Assembly (NCBI GenBank): GCA_903884235.1
Contig: CAISEB010000020.1
Location: 248,001 to 312,000, forward strand
Length of the DNA stretch: 64,000 bases
Reading direction: 5' to 3'
Origin: an uncultured Pseudomonadota bacterium
GTDB lineage: Bacteria; Pseudomonadota; Gammaproteobacteria; Steroidobacterales; Steroidobacteraceae
The first letter of the stretch is position 1, and every line of letters starts with the position of its first letter. Below, one piece after another: positions 15,467-24,344 of this stretch. Made by a program: the position numbers and the translations under genes. The notes beneath the pieces are model-generated. The model did not search any database. It was not told the origin of the DNA and saw only the letters and a program-made list of their open reading frames with translations.

Positions 15467-18076
15467 TCAGCGGCCGGTGCGGCCGCCGACCTCGACCAGC
15501 GGCGAGTCCGGAGCGAGGCTGCGCGGGAAATCGTGACTCGCGAGTACTTTCAGGTGCGCCCGCCAGGTGTGCAGGTCGTATCGCCCGCTGTGCGGCACGT
15601 CGAGCACCGCCTGCAGCTCCTCGACCGTGCCGCCCGATTGGCCCCACTGGTAGACCTGCGCGAGGACTGATTCCGGCGTATGCACGACCAGCAGCGGGCG
15701 CCCCACCGTCCGAACGCAGTCCCAGCCGCCGAAACCGGCAGGCGGCGTCGATGGGCCATGGCCAGATGAGAAGCCCTGGGTCGAAATCCGGTTCGCGACG
15801 ATGATCTGCTGTTCGCGCGTCGCCTCGCCGGCGGTCTTGGCGAATTCCGTGCCGCCGAACGTCCGCCACGTGCGGGTTCGAATCGCGAGGCCGCCCGACT
15901 GCGCGCCCTTGTGCGTCCAGTCGCCACCCGACTCGCAGGTCGCGACGTGGTCCCAGAACGCATCGACGGCGATCGGCTTCGGGTTCGCGTGCAGGGGCGG
16001 GCTAATGGGTCGTGGCGCCGGCGTCGTATAATCCACCTCCATCGTGCCTTCTGCGGGTGGCGCGGCATCGGCGACGGCCGGAGGAGGGGCCTCGGTGGCC
16101 GGTTCCTCGGCCGAGCGGACATCGGCCTGGGGATGGTGGGTGGGTTCCACCAGTGTGCCGACGACGATGCCATGCAGGTCGGCATCGCGCGCGAGGCGCG
16201 CCGCACCCGGCGCGGGGAAGCCCCCCGCGTGCACGATCTCGGCAGCGAACACCTTGAGTCCCGCCGTCGACAGGTGCACGTGGTCCGACACGAAGTACTC
16301 AGGATGGTCGGCCGACAACGCGAACCAGTCCAGGACCGTCACGTTCGCATGCGTGGCCGCGACCTGGCGGAACATCTCGTTGTTGACGACGACCCAGCGT
16401 CGGGGCGCGAACGCGTTCACGAGAATCACTTCGTCGCGGTCGGCAAGGGCATCGAGTACGGCGCGCAACTGCTGCTCGGTCACGTAGCCGTTCGTGCCCA
16501 TGTGCACGATCACGCGCGGCGGCAGCAGGTCGTCAGCCTTCAACTCCTTGACGCGCGCGACGATGTCCCGTGCCTGGCGGCCGACCTCGGCGTCGACCTG
16601 CAGGCCATCGATCACGCGCGTGAGCGTGCGCGACGCGCCGAGCATGACCGAGTCGCCGAGTGCGAGCACGTCACCGACGTCCTCGTCCGAATCGTCCCGA
16701 TCCGCGGGCGCCGGGCTTCGTGCCGCGCCGCTCGCCGGCACCGTCGCCGGGGCCTCCGCCGGACGATGGCTCTTGGCCGACGGCACGTGCGCCGCGTGCC
16801 GCTGCCCGATGCCGATCGCCGCTGCGACGTCGTCGGGCATCGCGCCATGGGAATTGGGCCGGACGTACAGCAGCAGCGCGAGCACGACTGCGCTCGAGCC
16901 CGCCAGGACCGCACCGACCAGCGCGCGCTGGCGCTCCAGCGGTGACCAGGCCTTGAACTGCCCGGCCCGGATGGGCCGCTCCACGTACCGGTAGCTGAGC
17001 TCGGTCACGAGCAGCGTCGCGGCGAGCCTCAGCGCGAGGCAGGGGAGATCGCCGAGCGGCACGTCAAGACCCGGGCGCAGCAGGCCGAAGATCGGCCAGT
17101 GCCACAGATAGAGCCCATACGAGCGCTCGCCGATCCACCGCATCGGCGCCGTCGAGAACAGCCAGCCGATCAGCGTGCGGCGGTCGACGACCGCGTAGAT
17201 GAGGATGGTCGTGAGTGCCGCGACGAGCAGGAAGCCGCCCCGGTACAGGAACGCGGTTGATTCGGTGACCCGGAAGAACACGACCACCAGGAGCGCGATC
17301 GCGCCGAAGCCGGCGATCTCGGTCACTGCGCGTGGTGCGCGCGTCTTCGATTGCCATGGGTTCCAGTACGCGGCGAGTGCCGCTCCTGCGAACAGTCCCA
17401 TGGAGTGCGAGTCAAGGCCGAAGTACCCGCGACTCGGGTCGGCGTCTGCCGGGTAGCCGTGCCAGCCGGCGAGCACCCACATCCAGGCGGTGACGGCAAC
17501 GGCGAGCGTGACAGACACGCGTCCAAGCAGTAGTACGCGGCCGCGCGTAAGCAGGTAGATCACCAGCGCCGGCCAGAAGATGTAGAACTGTTCCTCGATC
17601 GACAGCGACCACAGGTGCTGCAGCGGCGCCGGGCGACCGATCAGTTCGAAGTACGACTGTCCATGGTAGATCTGCCACCAGTTCGATACGTACAGGAACG
17701 CGGCGGGGACGTCACCACGCAGACCCGCGATCGTGTCGTGGGAGACGAGCAGGCCGGCTGCGGTCGCCAATAGCAGCAGCAGCCACATTGCCGGAAGGAG
17801 ACGACGCGCACGCCGCAGGTAGAACTGCCGGAGGTCGATTCGATTCGTCGCGCGGTACTCGCGCAGCAGCAGCGCCGTGATCAGGAAACCGGACAGCGTG
17901 AAGAACACGTCCACGCCGAGGAACCCCGCCGCCGGGCTCCACGGCAGGTCCGTGTGGTAGAGGATGACGCCAATGACACCGAGCGCGCGGATGCCATCGA
18001 GGCCATCGATGCGGGCGCTTGCCGGGGATGGCGCAGCCGTTCCAGGTCGCGCCGGGGACGTGGTCTTGATGGTCAC
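15467..18076 (-). CDS. Membrane acyltransferase with SGNH and Rpf-like domains
   Basis: 869 residues in three parts. Residues about 20-400 are an acyltransferase-3 (OafA/YrhL) domain with about ten helices and the catalytic YHTDLPW histidine. Residues about 465-630 are an SGNH hydrolase or transferase domain with LALGDS, HMGTNG and DHVHLS. Residues about 705-790 resemble the transglycosylase-like Rpf domain: FWDHVATCESGGDW (candidate catalytic Glu715), then SGGLAI, FGGTEF, ATREQQIIVANRI and WDC. The first two parts together normally O-acetylate cell-surface glycans. The Rpf-like part would cut peptidoglycan. This combination is unusual in a Gram-negative; no frameshift separates the parts. 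Confidence 0.85.
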   Translation of the reverse strand: MTIKTTSPARPGTAAPSPASARIDGLDGIRALGVIGVILYHTDLPWSPAAGFLGVDVFFTLSGFLITALLLREYRATNRIDLRQFYLRRARRLLPAMWLLLLLATAAGLLVSHDTIAGLRGDVPAAFLYVSNWWQIYHGQSYFELIGRPAPLQHLWSLSIEEQFYIFWPALVIYLLTRGRVLLLGRVSVTLAVAVTAWMWVLAGWHGYPADADPSRGYFGLDSHSMGLFAGAALAAYWNPWQSKTRAPRAVTEIAGFGAIALLVVVFFRVTESTAFLYRGGFLLVAALTTILIYAVVDRRTLIGWLFSTAPMRWIGERSYGLYLWHWPIFGLLRPGLDVPLGDLPCLALRLAATLLVTELSYRYVERPIRAGQFKAWSPLERQRALVGAVLAGSSAVVLALLLYVRPNSHGAMPDDVAAAIGIGQRHAAHVPSAKSHRPAEAPATVPASGAARSPAPADRDDSDEDVGDVLALGDSVMLGASRTLTRVIDGLQVDAEVGRQARDIVARVKELKADDLLPPRVIVHMGTNGYVTEQQLRAVLDALADRDEVILVNAFAPRRWVVVNNEMFRQVAATHANVTVLDWFALSADHPEYFVSDHVHLSTAGLKVFAAEIVHAGGFPAPGAARLARDADLHGIVVGTLVEPTHHPQADVRSAEEPATEAPPPAVADAAPPAEGTMEVDYTTPAPRPISPPLHANPKPIAVDAFWDHVATCESGGDWTHKGAQSGGLAIRTRTWRTFGGTEFAKTAGEATREQQIIVANRISTQGFSSGHGPSTPPAGFGGWDCVRTVGRPLLVVHTPESVLAQVYQWGQSGGTVEELQAVLDVPHSGRYDLHTWRAHLKVLASHDFPRSLAPDSPLVEVGGRTGR

Positions 18077-18143
18077 AGATACTGGCCCGCAGGCCGTACG
18101 GAATTGGAGGTCGCAGGGGACGCTAAATATATCGCGTAAATTT

Positions 18144-18157
18144 GCAGCCGATGCTGC
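18144..18157 (-). terminator. Small hairpin in the AT-rich gap upstream of the acyltransferase
   Basis: GCAGC-CGAT-GCTGC-type repeat 43 bases beyond the stop of the 18200-19750 gene. On the minus strand it is followed by AAATTT and then an AT-rich tract (TATATTTA), which could serve as the -10 region of the acyltransferase gene. A weak terminator at best. Confidence 0.3.
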
Positions 18158-18199
18158 GATTTTCTAGGCTCGTGCACCTGCGCGGGCGGCGCGGTCCGC

Positions 18200-19750
18200 T
18201 CACGGATGGTCGATGCGGCGCCGGTCGCGCCTGGCCTCGGCCTCGGGGGCGGCAGCGCGTTTTGGCGAATAGGGGACGCCCTCCGCGAGCAGCCACTCCG
18301 GGGCCCAGCCCATGTCGTGGGCGAAACGGTCCGCCAGTTCCCGGTAGCCCGCCGGCGTGAAGTGCGTCAGGTCACGCGCCATCAGGGCCGGGTTCTGCCG
18401 GGCCCAGCCGTAGGCGGAGCCGATGCCGCCCATCGCCCGCTGCATGCTCCAGAACGAGCAGCCGTGCGCGGTCGCGACGGCCTCCTGGATCGAGGTGATC
18501 TCGGCGTGGATCTTGGAAAACCGGAAGTAGTCGATGCCCTTGCGGGCGGTGGCCGGATGGTGCTTCGCGTGCGCCGCAACCAGGACGCCCCGATCACCCG
18601 GGCCGACGAGCAGGCACGCCGAGGTCGGGAACATCTTCTGCAGGTTGTCGACCGATTCGGCCAGCATCTGGCGGTACCGGGCCGGATCGAAGGCAGGAAC
18701 GTTGCCCTCGTTGGTCCCGAATTCGAGCATCACCAGGTCGTAGGGGTGGCCGTAGAACCAGTTCCCGAGATAGGCGAGGTTCGCCCGCTGCAGCCCGGCG
18801 ACCGTCGCTCCCGGGAATCCGAACAGATCGATCTCGGCGGCCGGAGTCGTCGGTGGGTAGAGCCGAAGGCCGTGGAACGTGAACGATCCGGAGACGATCC
18901 GCAGCCTGAGCGTCGACATGGCCGCGGTCGTGCGTACCTGCAGCTGGCCCGGGCCGTCGAAGCCGTTCAGCAGCACCTCCTCCTCGGCGCCGCCGTCGAC
19001 GCTGACGGCGACGGTGATCGGCTGGACGGTCTGCTGGTACTGGATGTCGACGGTCTTGAGCTCCGGCGTCCCGTCCGGGGTGCGCAGGTCCACCACGAGC
19101 CACGCGCCTTCCACGCCAGCGACCAGGTTGACCAGTCCCGGCCCCGGCACCGACGCCGCGGTCAGCGAGGCGTAGGCGTGCTCATAGCGCCAGCCGATCG
19201 AGAAGCAGGACTTGCGGACGGGCAGCCGGATCCCCGGCCTGCCGAGGCCCGCCGGCACGAATTCGGGGCGGATCTGCCCGGCCGGCACCCGCAAAAGGCG
19301 AGCCAGCTCCTCGGTGAAGAAGGCGGCGGCGAAGTGGCTGTCGCCCCAGATCGCAACCCGGAACGGTTGGCCTGGCTTGGCCTGGCCGAGCCGGACCGGG
19401 GCGCCCGAACGGGCCGGCGACGGGGCGAGCGAGCCTGGGCCCATGGCACCGAGTGCGCTGTCGACGTCGCTGCTGTCCGGGATCTCCTGTGGCTCCGGCT
19501 CCGGTTCGCCGGCGGCGTCCCGCGGCACCGGCGGCTTGCGTCCCGCGGTCGGGCACACGAGATCCGGCACCGAGAACCCGGTCGAGGGCGTCACGACCGT
19601 CACCGCGGGCACGTCGACGACGAGCGTTTCGATCGCGGCATCGGCGGGGGGCATGAACAACGATGCCGCACCGGCGGCGATCGCAACGACGGCCGTGCGG
19701 CGAAGGAGGCCGGCCAACGACGTCTTGTGGAGGAGATGAATCCGGTTCAA
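18200..19750 (-). CDS. Exported SGNH/GDSL-hydrolase-like protein
   Basis: 516 residues from a TTG start at 19750, chosen because a signal peptide begins there (LNRIHLLHKTSLAGLLRR, then a hydrophobic AVVAIAAGAASLFMPPADA); the frame remains open to 19930. A proline- and glutamate-rich linker (about 70-115) precedes the SGNH domain. That domain shows VAIWGDSHF (Ser138 region), EFGTNEG and DLTHFTPAGY (Asp460, His463). Likely a periplasmic esterase or acetyl-transfer partner acting on an envelope polysaccharide. It is on the same strand, 123 bases upstream of the acyltransferase fusion that also has an SGNH domain. Confidence 0.72.
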   Translation of the reverse strand: MNRIHLLHKTSLAGLLRRTAVVAIAAGAASLFMPPADAAIETLVVDVPAVTVVTPSTGFSVPDLVCPTAGRKPPVPRDAAGEPEPEPQEIPDSSDVDSALGAMGPGSLAPSPARSGAPVRLGQAKPGQPFRVAIWGDSHFAAAFFTEELARLLRVPAGQIRPEFVPAGLGRPGIRLPVRKSCFSIGWRYEHAYASLTAASVPGPGLVNLVAGVEGAWLVVDLRTPDGTPELKTVDIQYQQTVQPITVAVSVDGGAEEEVLLNGFDGPGQLQVRTTAAMSTLRLRIVSGSFTFHGLRLYPPTTPAAEIDLFGFPGATVAGLQRANLAYLGNWFYGHPYDLVMLEFGTNEGNVPAFDPARYRQMLAESVDNLQKMFPTSACLLVGPGDRGVLVAAHAKHHPATARKGIDYFRFSKIHAEITSIQEAVATAHGCSFWSMQRAMGGIGSAYGWARQNPALMARDLTHFTPAGYRELADRFAHDMGWAPEWLLAEGVPYSPKRAAAPEAEARRDRRRIDHP

Positions 19751-19905
19751 TGCGCCCGCCGCGGTCCCCGAGTAACGGTTGCCGAGTGTACCGGCTGCTG
19801 GCGATGCCGTCCCCCGAGCCGGTCGCGTTCTCGTCCTAATCGTGGCCCCCGACCGAGTCCGCCGGAGCGGTAAGCCGGTATGACGCCAACCGGCGACATC
19901 GCGCG

Positions 19906-20556
19906 GTGAACCACCAGCAACTGAAAGCACGCCAGCGACGTGAACGGGCGACCCACTCGCCGAGTACGGCGCTGCGCGTGCATCGTGCGCTCAGCTGGCT
20001 TGGCCGGGCGGAGCAGCTCGGGGATGATCCCGACACGCAATTCGTGCTGCTGTGGATCGCGTTCAATGCCGCGTACGCGCGTGACATCGAGGAGGGCGCG
20101 CGTCGGTCGGAGCGCCTGACGTTCAAAGGCTTACTCGATGAATTGATCGCGCTGGACGGCGAGCGTGCGATCGAGAACCTGGTCTGGGCGGAGTTCCCAG
20201 GGAGCATTCGCGTGGTGCTCGACAACGTCTACATCTTCAACGACTTCCGGGTCCACCACTCCGGTCGGCTCAGCGCCGACGACTGGAGGCGTGCGTTCTC
20301 GAATGCGAATCGCGCCGCGGTTCGGGCGCTCGGACGGAGCGACACCACCTCGGTGCCTAGCATCGTACTGAGCCGGCTCTACGTGCTGCGGAACCAGCTC
20401 GTGCACGGCGGGGCGACGTGGGGCGGCAAGGTCAATCGCGCGCAGGTCCGCGACGGCGCGAGCCTGCTCGCCAAGCTCATGCCGCGCGTCATCACGATCA
20501 TCCTCGACCACCCGGACCACGACTTGGGCCGCGCATGCTATCCGGTGATTACATGA
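19906..20556 (+). CDS. HEPN-like protein
   Basis: 216 residues, soluble and mostly helical. The C-terminal half contains LRNQLVHGG, an R-x4-H motif of the HEPN superfamily, many members of which are RNases. FVLLWIAFNAAYARD and NDFRVHH resemble the Apea/MAE_28990 type of HEPN protein. No cognate antitoxin is beside it. The start at 19906 (GTG) is uncertain. It is 13 bases from the next gene and perhaps co-transcribed with it. The call rests on the motif and overall helical character only. Confidence 0.55.
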   Translation: MNHQQLKARQRRERATHSPSTALRVHRALSWLGRAEQLGDDPDTQFVLLWIAFNAAYARDIEEGARRSERLTFKGLLDELIALDGERAIENLVWAEFPGSIRVVLDNVYIFNDFRVHHSGRLSADDWRRAFSNANRAAVRALGRSDTTSVPSIVLSRLYVLRNQLVHGGATWGGKVNRAQVRDGASLLAKLMPRVITIILDHPDHDLGRACYPVIT

Positions 20557-20569
20557 CCTGCGCAGGCCG

Positions 20570-21454
20570 ATGATCGGCGCGCGAACGCCGATCGCGTCCG
20601 TCTCTCTCGGGCTCGCCATGCTCGACGGGCATCTCGAGCGGGCCGCCGACCGCCTGGAATCCCAGTCCCGCCTCAGGCGCTTCGTGGTCGAATTCCTGTA
20701 CTTCGGCATCAAGAACGCGCGGGCGTGCCTGTTCGCGGCCCCGATCTTCGGTGCGCTCGTCGTGACGCCGCGGTCGTGCGTCCTCGGCCTGCCGCGCTAC
20801 GACGCACTGCTCGTCGTGGCCCTCGTCATACAGTCGTGGATGGTCTGGTCGCGCCTCGAGACCGTCGATGAACTGAAGGCGATCACGCAGTTCCACGTCG
20901 TCGGATTCGCGCTCGAGGTATTCATGACGTCGTTCAGCGTCCAGTCCTGGTCCTATCCGGACTTCGCCTATACGAAGCTCTTGGGCGTACCGCTGTTCTC
21001 CGGGTTCATGTACGCCGCGGTCTGCAGCTATATCATTCAGGCCTGGCGCCTGTTCGACATCCGGATCGAGCACCATCCCCGCTACTGGCTCGCAGGCGCG
21101 CTGGCGGCAGCCATCTACGCTAACTTCTTCACGCGCCACTACGTGGGCGACTATCGGTGGTACCTGGCGGCCTTCGCGCTCTGGCTCAACGCCCGGGCGA
21201 CGGTCGTGTTCCGCCCGCTCGACCGGCCCAGGTCGATGCCGCTCTGGCTGTACTTCGTGCTGATCGGGTTCTTCATCTGGCTGGCCGAGAACATCGGGAC
21301 GCTGCTCGGCGCCTGGCGTTATCCAAACCAGATCGGTGCGCGGTCCGCCGTGCATGTCGGAGAATGGAGTTCCTGGTCGCCGCTCGTGATCATGACGGCC
21401 ACGATCGTGGCGAACCTGAAGCGCGTCAAGGAGCGCATCCATGTGCCCGACTGA
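20570..21454 (+). CDS. DUF817-family membrane protein
   Basis: 294 residues with about seven or eight hydrophobic helices. FLYFGIKNARACLFAAPIFGAL near the N-terminus and the TRHYVGDYRWYLAAFAL and WLAENIGTLLGAWRYPNQ elements are typical of DUF817 proteins. These integral membrane proteins have no assigned function. It lies directly after the HEPN-like gene and 82 bases before purU. Confidence 0.75.
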   Translation: MIGARTPIASVSLGLAMLDGHLERAADRLESQSRLRRFVVEFLYFGIKNARACLFAAPIFGALVVTPRSCVLGLPRYDALLVVALVIQSWMVWSRLETVDELKAITQFHVVGFALEVFMTSFSVQSWSYPDFAYTKLLGVPLFSGFMYAAVCSYIIQAWRLFDIRIEHHPRYWLAGALAAAIYANFFTRHYVGDYRWYLAAFALWLNARATVVFRPLDRPRSMPLWLYFVLIGFFIWLAENIGTLLGAWRYPNQIGARSAVHVGEWSSWSPLVIMTATIVANLKRVKERIHVPD

Positions 21455-21536
21455 TGGGGGGGACCCACGCCGCGCCCGCCCGCGGTAAGATGTCGGTCCG
21501 CGAAGCGCCCCGCTGATCTGTGCAGGATCTTGCGCA

Positions 21537-22400
21537 TTGACCAACTGCCCCGAATACGTCCTTCTACTGTCATGTCCCGATATTCGGGGCATCGTCCATG
21601 CAGTGTCCGGGTTCGTGCTCGAGCTTGACGGTACGATCGTCGACAGCCAGCAGTACAGCGATGCGGCGACCGGCATCTTCTGCATGCGCATCCAGTGCTC
21701 GTTGCCGGGCCCGGCCGATGTCGAGGTCGTGCGCAGCCGGTTCGCTCCGATCGCCGACCGCTTCGGGATGCAGTGGAAGCTGTTCGACGTCGAGGTAAAG
21801 CCCCGGGTCCTGATCATGGTCTCGCACCACGACCACTGCCTGCACGACCTGCTCTACCGATGGCGCCGCGCGACGCTGCAGATGGACGTCGTCGGCGTGG
21901 TTTCAAACCACCGCAATACGGAGGCGCTCGTCGAATCCTTCGGCGTTCCCTTCCACTACCTGATCGTGACCCCCGAAACCAAGAAGCTGCAGGAGCGCTC
22001 TCTGCTGCGGCTCATCGAGCGCGAGCGCGTCGACATCGTCGTCCTGGCGCGCTACATGCAGGTGTTCACTGACGAGCTGTGCCGCCGCCTGGAAGGCCGG
22101 GTCATCAACATTCACCACGAATTCATCGCCTCGATATCGGGTCCCAAGCCCTATCAGCAGGCCTACGACCGCGGAGTGAAGCTGATCGGCGCGACGGCGC
22201 ACTACGTGAATTCGGACCTCGATGACGGACCGATCATCGAGCAGGATGTCGCCCGCGTCAGCCACGGCATGACGGCGGAGCAGTTGAACGAAGTCGGCCG
22301 GGAAATCGAGACGAAGGTGCTGACACGTGCGGTGCAGTACGAGGTAGAGCACCGGGTACTGCTGATCGGACGACGCACGGTCGTCTTCGCGCCTTACTGA
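21537..22400 (+). CDS. purU: Formyltetrahydrofolate deformylase
   Basis: 287 residues: an N-terminal ACT domain (VLLLSCPDIRGIVHAVSGFV) and a C-terminal formyltransferase-fold domain. The catalytic Asn and His are in VINIHHEF and the Asp in SDLDDGPII. PurU releases formate from 10-formyl-THF, balancing one-carbon units and feeding purine synthesis. The usual HHSFLPSF loop is changed to HHEFIASI here. The frame starts at TTG (21537) with AGGAT 8 bases upstream; no better ATG exists before the ACT domain. Confidence 0.85.
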   Translation: MTNCPEYVLLLSCPDIRGIVHAVSGFVLELDGTIVDSQQYSDAATGIFCMRIQCSLPGPADVEVVRSRFAPIADRFGMQWKLFDVEVKPRVLIMVSHHDHCLHDLLYRWRRATLQMDVVGVVSNHRNTEALVESFGVPFHYLIVTPETKKLQERSLLRLIERERVDIVVLARYMQVFTDELCRRLEGRVINIHHEFIASISGPKPYQQAYDRGVKLIGATAHYVNSDLDDGPIIEQDVARVSHGMTAEQLNEVGREIETKVLTRAVQYEVEHRVLLIGRRTVVFAPY

Positions 22401-22452
22401 GCTGACTTGGTTTGCTGACCCGGGACTGGACCGGAGAGCAACCGCCGTCGTA

Positions 22453-24159
22453 CTACTTCCAGTCCGGCGCCGCGTAGATCTCCTTGCCATCCAGGTACGT
22501 CGCAAGCACCTTGGCGGAATGTAGTTCGTGCGGATCCACGCTGAAGATGTCGCGGTCGATGACGATGACGTCCGCTCGCTTGCCGCGCTCGATGCTGCCG
22601 GTCGTGGCCTCCTGCTTCAGCGCCAACGCGGCATTGACCGTGTAGGAATCGAGCGCCGCCTGCAGCGGAATCGACTGTTCCGGCAGCAACGGCGGGTCGC
22701 CGCGCGTGATCGCATGTTCCATCGCGTCGAAGACATCGAAGCTGCTCACGCCCCAGTCGCTGCCGCCGGCGAGCATGCCGCCTGCATCCAGGACCGAGCG
22801 GGCCGGATACAGGTGCTGCGAGCGCGCCGGCCCGATGTACGCTTCGGTCGCACTGGCGACATACGAGTCACGCCGCGCCCAAAGCAGCTGGAAATTGGCG
22901 ATGACGCCGAGCGCCTTGAAGCGGGGATAGTCGGCGGGGTCAATCAGCTCCAGATGTGCGATCTGGTCGCGGTTCCCGGCTCCGACCCCGTGCGCCCGTG
23001 AATAGGCGAACGCATCGAGGGCGTCGCGGATCGCCCGGTCCCCGATCGCGTGGATGTGGACCGTGATTCCCGCGGCGTCGACCGCCGCGACGATCCCATT
23101 CAATTTGTCCTTCTCGTAATAGGTCGGTCCCCGGTTTCCGGTCGGGTGCCCGCCCTCGTCGAGGTACGGCTCGAGCAGTTCCGCTGTCTGCGATGGGTAC
23201 TCGATGACCCCGTCGGCGAAGATCTTGATCGCATCGGCGCGCAATCGATTCGGGTCGACCGCCCAATGGTCTCTGAACGCGACGGCGGCGGCTGCGGCCT
23301 TGTCGCCCGGTGTGCTCAAGTCGGTGATCGTGTAGGAGCCGCGGACGCGCATCGTGAGGCGGCCCTCGTCGTAGAGCGCCTTGTAGAGCGACATTTCGTG
23401 GTCGCCCACGGCCGCGTCCTGAACGGAGGTGATGCCCGCGACATTCATCGCCGCCAGAGCGCGGGCGAGCTGCGCGGTCTCGACCTGCAGGCCGGCGGGC
23501 GGCACGGTCGCCAGCATGTGATCCGATGCCGCGTCACGCAGGGTTCCGGTCGGATTGCCGCTCGGATCGCGTTCGATCCGCCCGCCCGCCGGATCCGGCC
23601 GGGCCGCCGTGATCCCGGCCACGGCCAGCGCCGCCGAATTGGCCCAGGTCGTATGGCCGTCGGATCCCATGAGGACCATCGGCCGTTCGCGAACGATCGA
23701 ATCGAGTTCGGCCAACGACAGCACGAGGCCTGAGGGGTTGACCTGCACCACCTGGAACCACTGCGCCGGGTCTCCGGGTGCGGTCCGGTAGCAGTCCGCG
23801 GCAGCGGCCACGACGGCCGCGGCGGCCAGCATCTGGTCGCCGAGAGTGCATTTCCCGAGGTCCTGGGCACTCTGCGCCGGGTGCGTGTGCGCATCGATGA
23901 ATCCGGGCAGCGCGACCCGACCTGCGAGGTCGACCGAATGCGTTGCCGGACCGGCGAGCGCGCGGATCTGTTCCGTCGTACCGGTGGCGACAATCGTGTT
24001 GCCGCGCACGGCGAGGGCCTCGACCACCCGACGCGCGGCGTCCTGCGTATGGATGCGGCCGTTGAGCAGCACAAGGTCCGCGGTTGGGGATTCGGCGAGC
24101 CCGATGGCCGCGTACCCGATTGCCGCCAGCAGCGTGATCACCCGAATGGACGTCTTCAA
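22453..24159 (-). CDS. Exported amidohydrolase (YtcJ-like)
   Basis: 568 residues with a signal peptide (MKTSIRVITLLAAIGYAAIG). The metal-dependent hydrolase fold is shown by GFIDAHTHPAQ (HxH), HIHAIGDRAIRDALDAFAYS and the late GGSDWGVSSFDVF aspartate. Amidohydro_3/YtcJ enzymes hydrolyse amide or related bonds, but substrates are seldom known. It is divergent from the TPR-sulfotransferase gene across a 185-base gap in which no convincing signal was seen. It may process a substrate taken up by the nearby TonB receptor. Confidence 0.85.
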   Translation of the reverse strand: MKTSIRVITLLAAIGYAAIGLAESPTADLVLLNGRIHTQDAARRVVEALAVRGNTIVATGTTEQIRALAGPATHSVDLAGRVALPGFIDAHTHPAQSAQDLGKCTLGDQMLAAAAVVAAAADCYRTAPGDPAQWFQVVQVNPSGLVLSLAELDSIVRERPMVLMGSDGHTTWANSAALAVAGITAARPDPAGGRIERDPSGNPTGTLRDAASDHMLATVPPAGLQVETAQLARALAAMNVAGITSVQDAAVGDHEMSLYKALYDEGRLTMRVRGSYTITDLSTPGDKAAAAAVAFRDHWAVDPNRLRADAIKIFADGVIEYPSQTAELLEPYLDEGGHPTGNRGPTYYEKDKLNGIVAAVDAAGITVHIHAIGDRAIRDALDAFAYSRAHGVGAGNRDQIAHLELIDPADYPRFKALGVIANFQLLWARRDSYVASATEAYIGPARSQHLYPARSVLDAGGMLAGGSDWGVSSFDVFDAMEHAITRGDPPLLPEQSIPLQAALDSYTVNAALALKQEATTGSIERGKRADVIVIDRDIFSVDPHELHSAKVLATYLDGKEIYAAPDWK

Positions 24160-24344
24160 TGGCCTTGCTCCCCACTATGGCAGCGGATCTCGTGCCTACG
24201 GCCCGATTCCACTATACACCCAAACTTCGTCCAGCCGACGAGGGCGACGGATCGACGTGCACGCGACATCTTAACTCCCGCGCGGACCCGGGGGATGATC
24301 CCCGCGATGCGAAAGCCGCGTGCTAAGCTCGATGAAACCGATCC

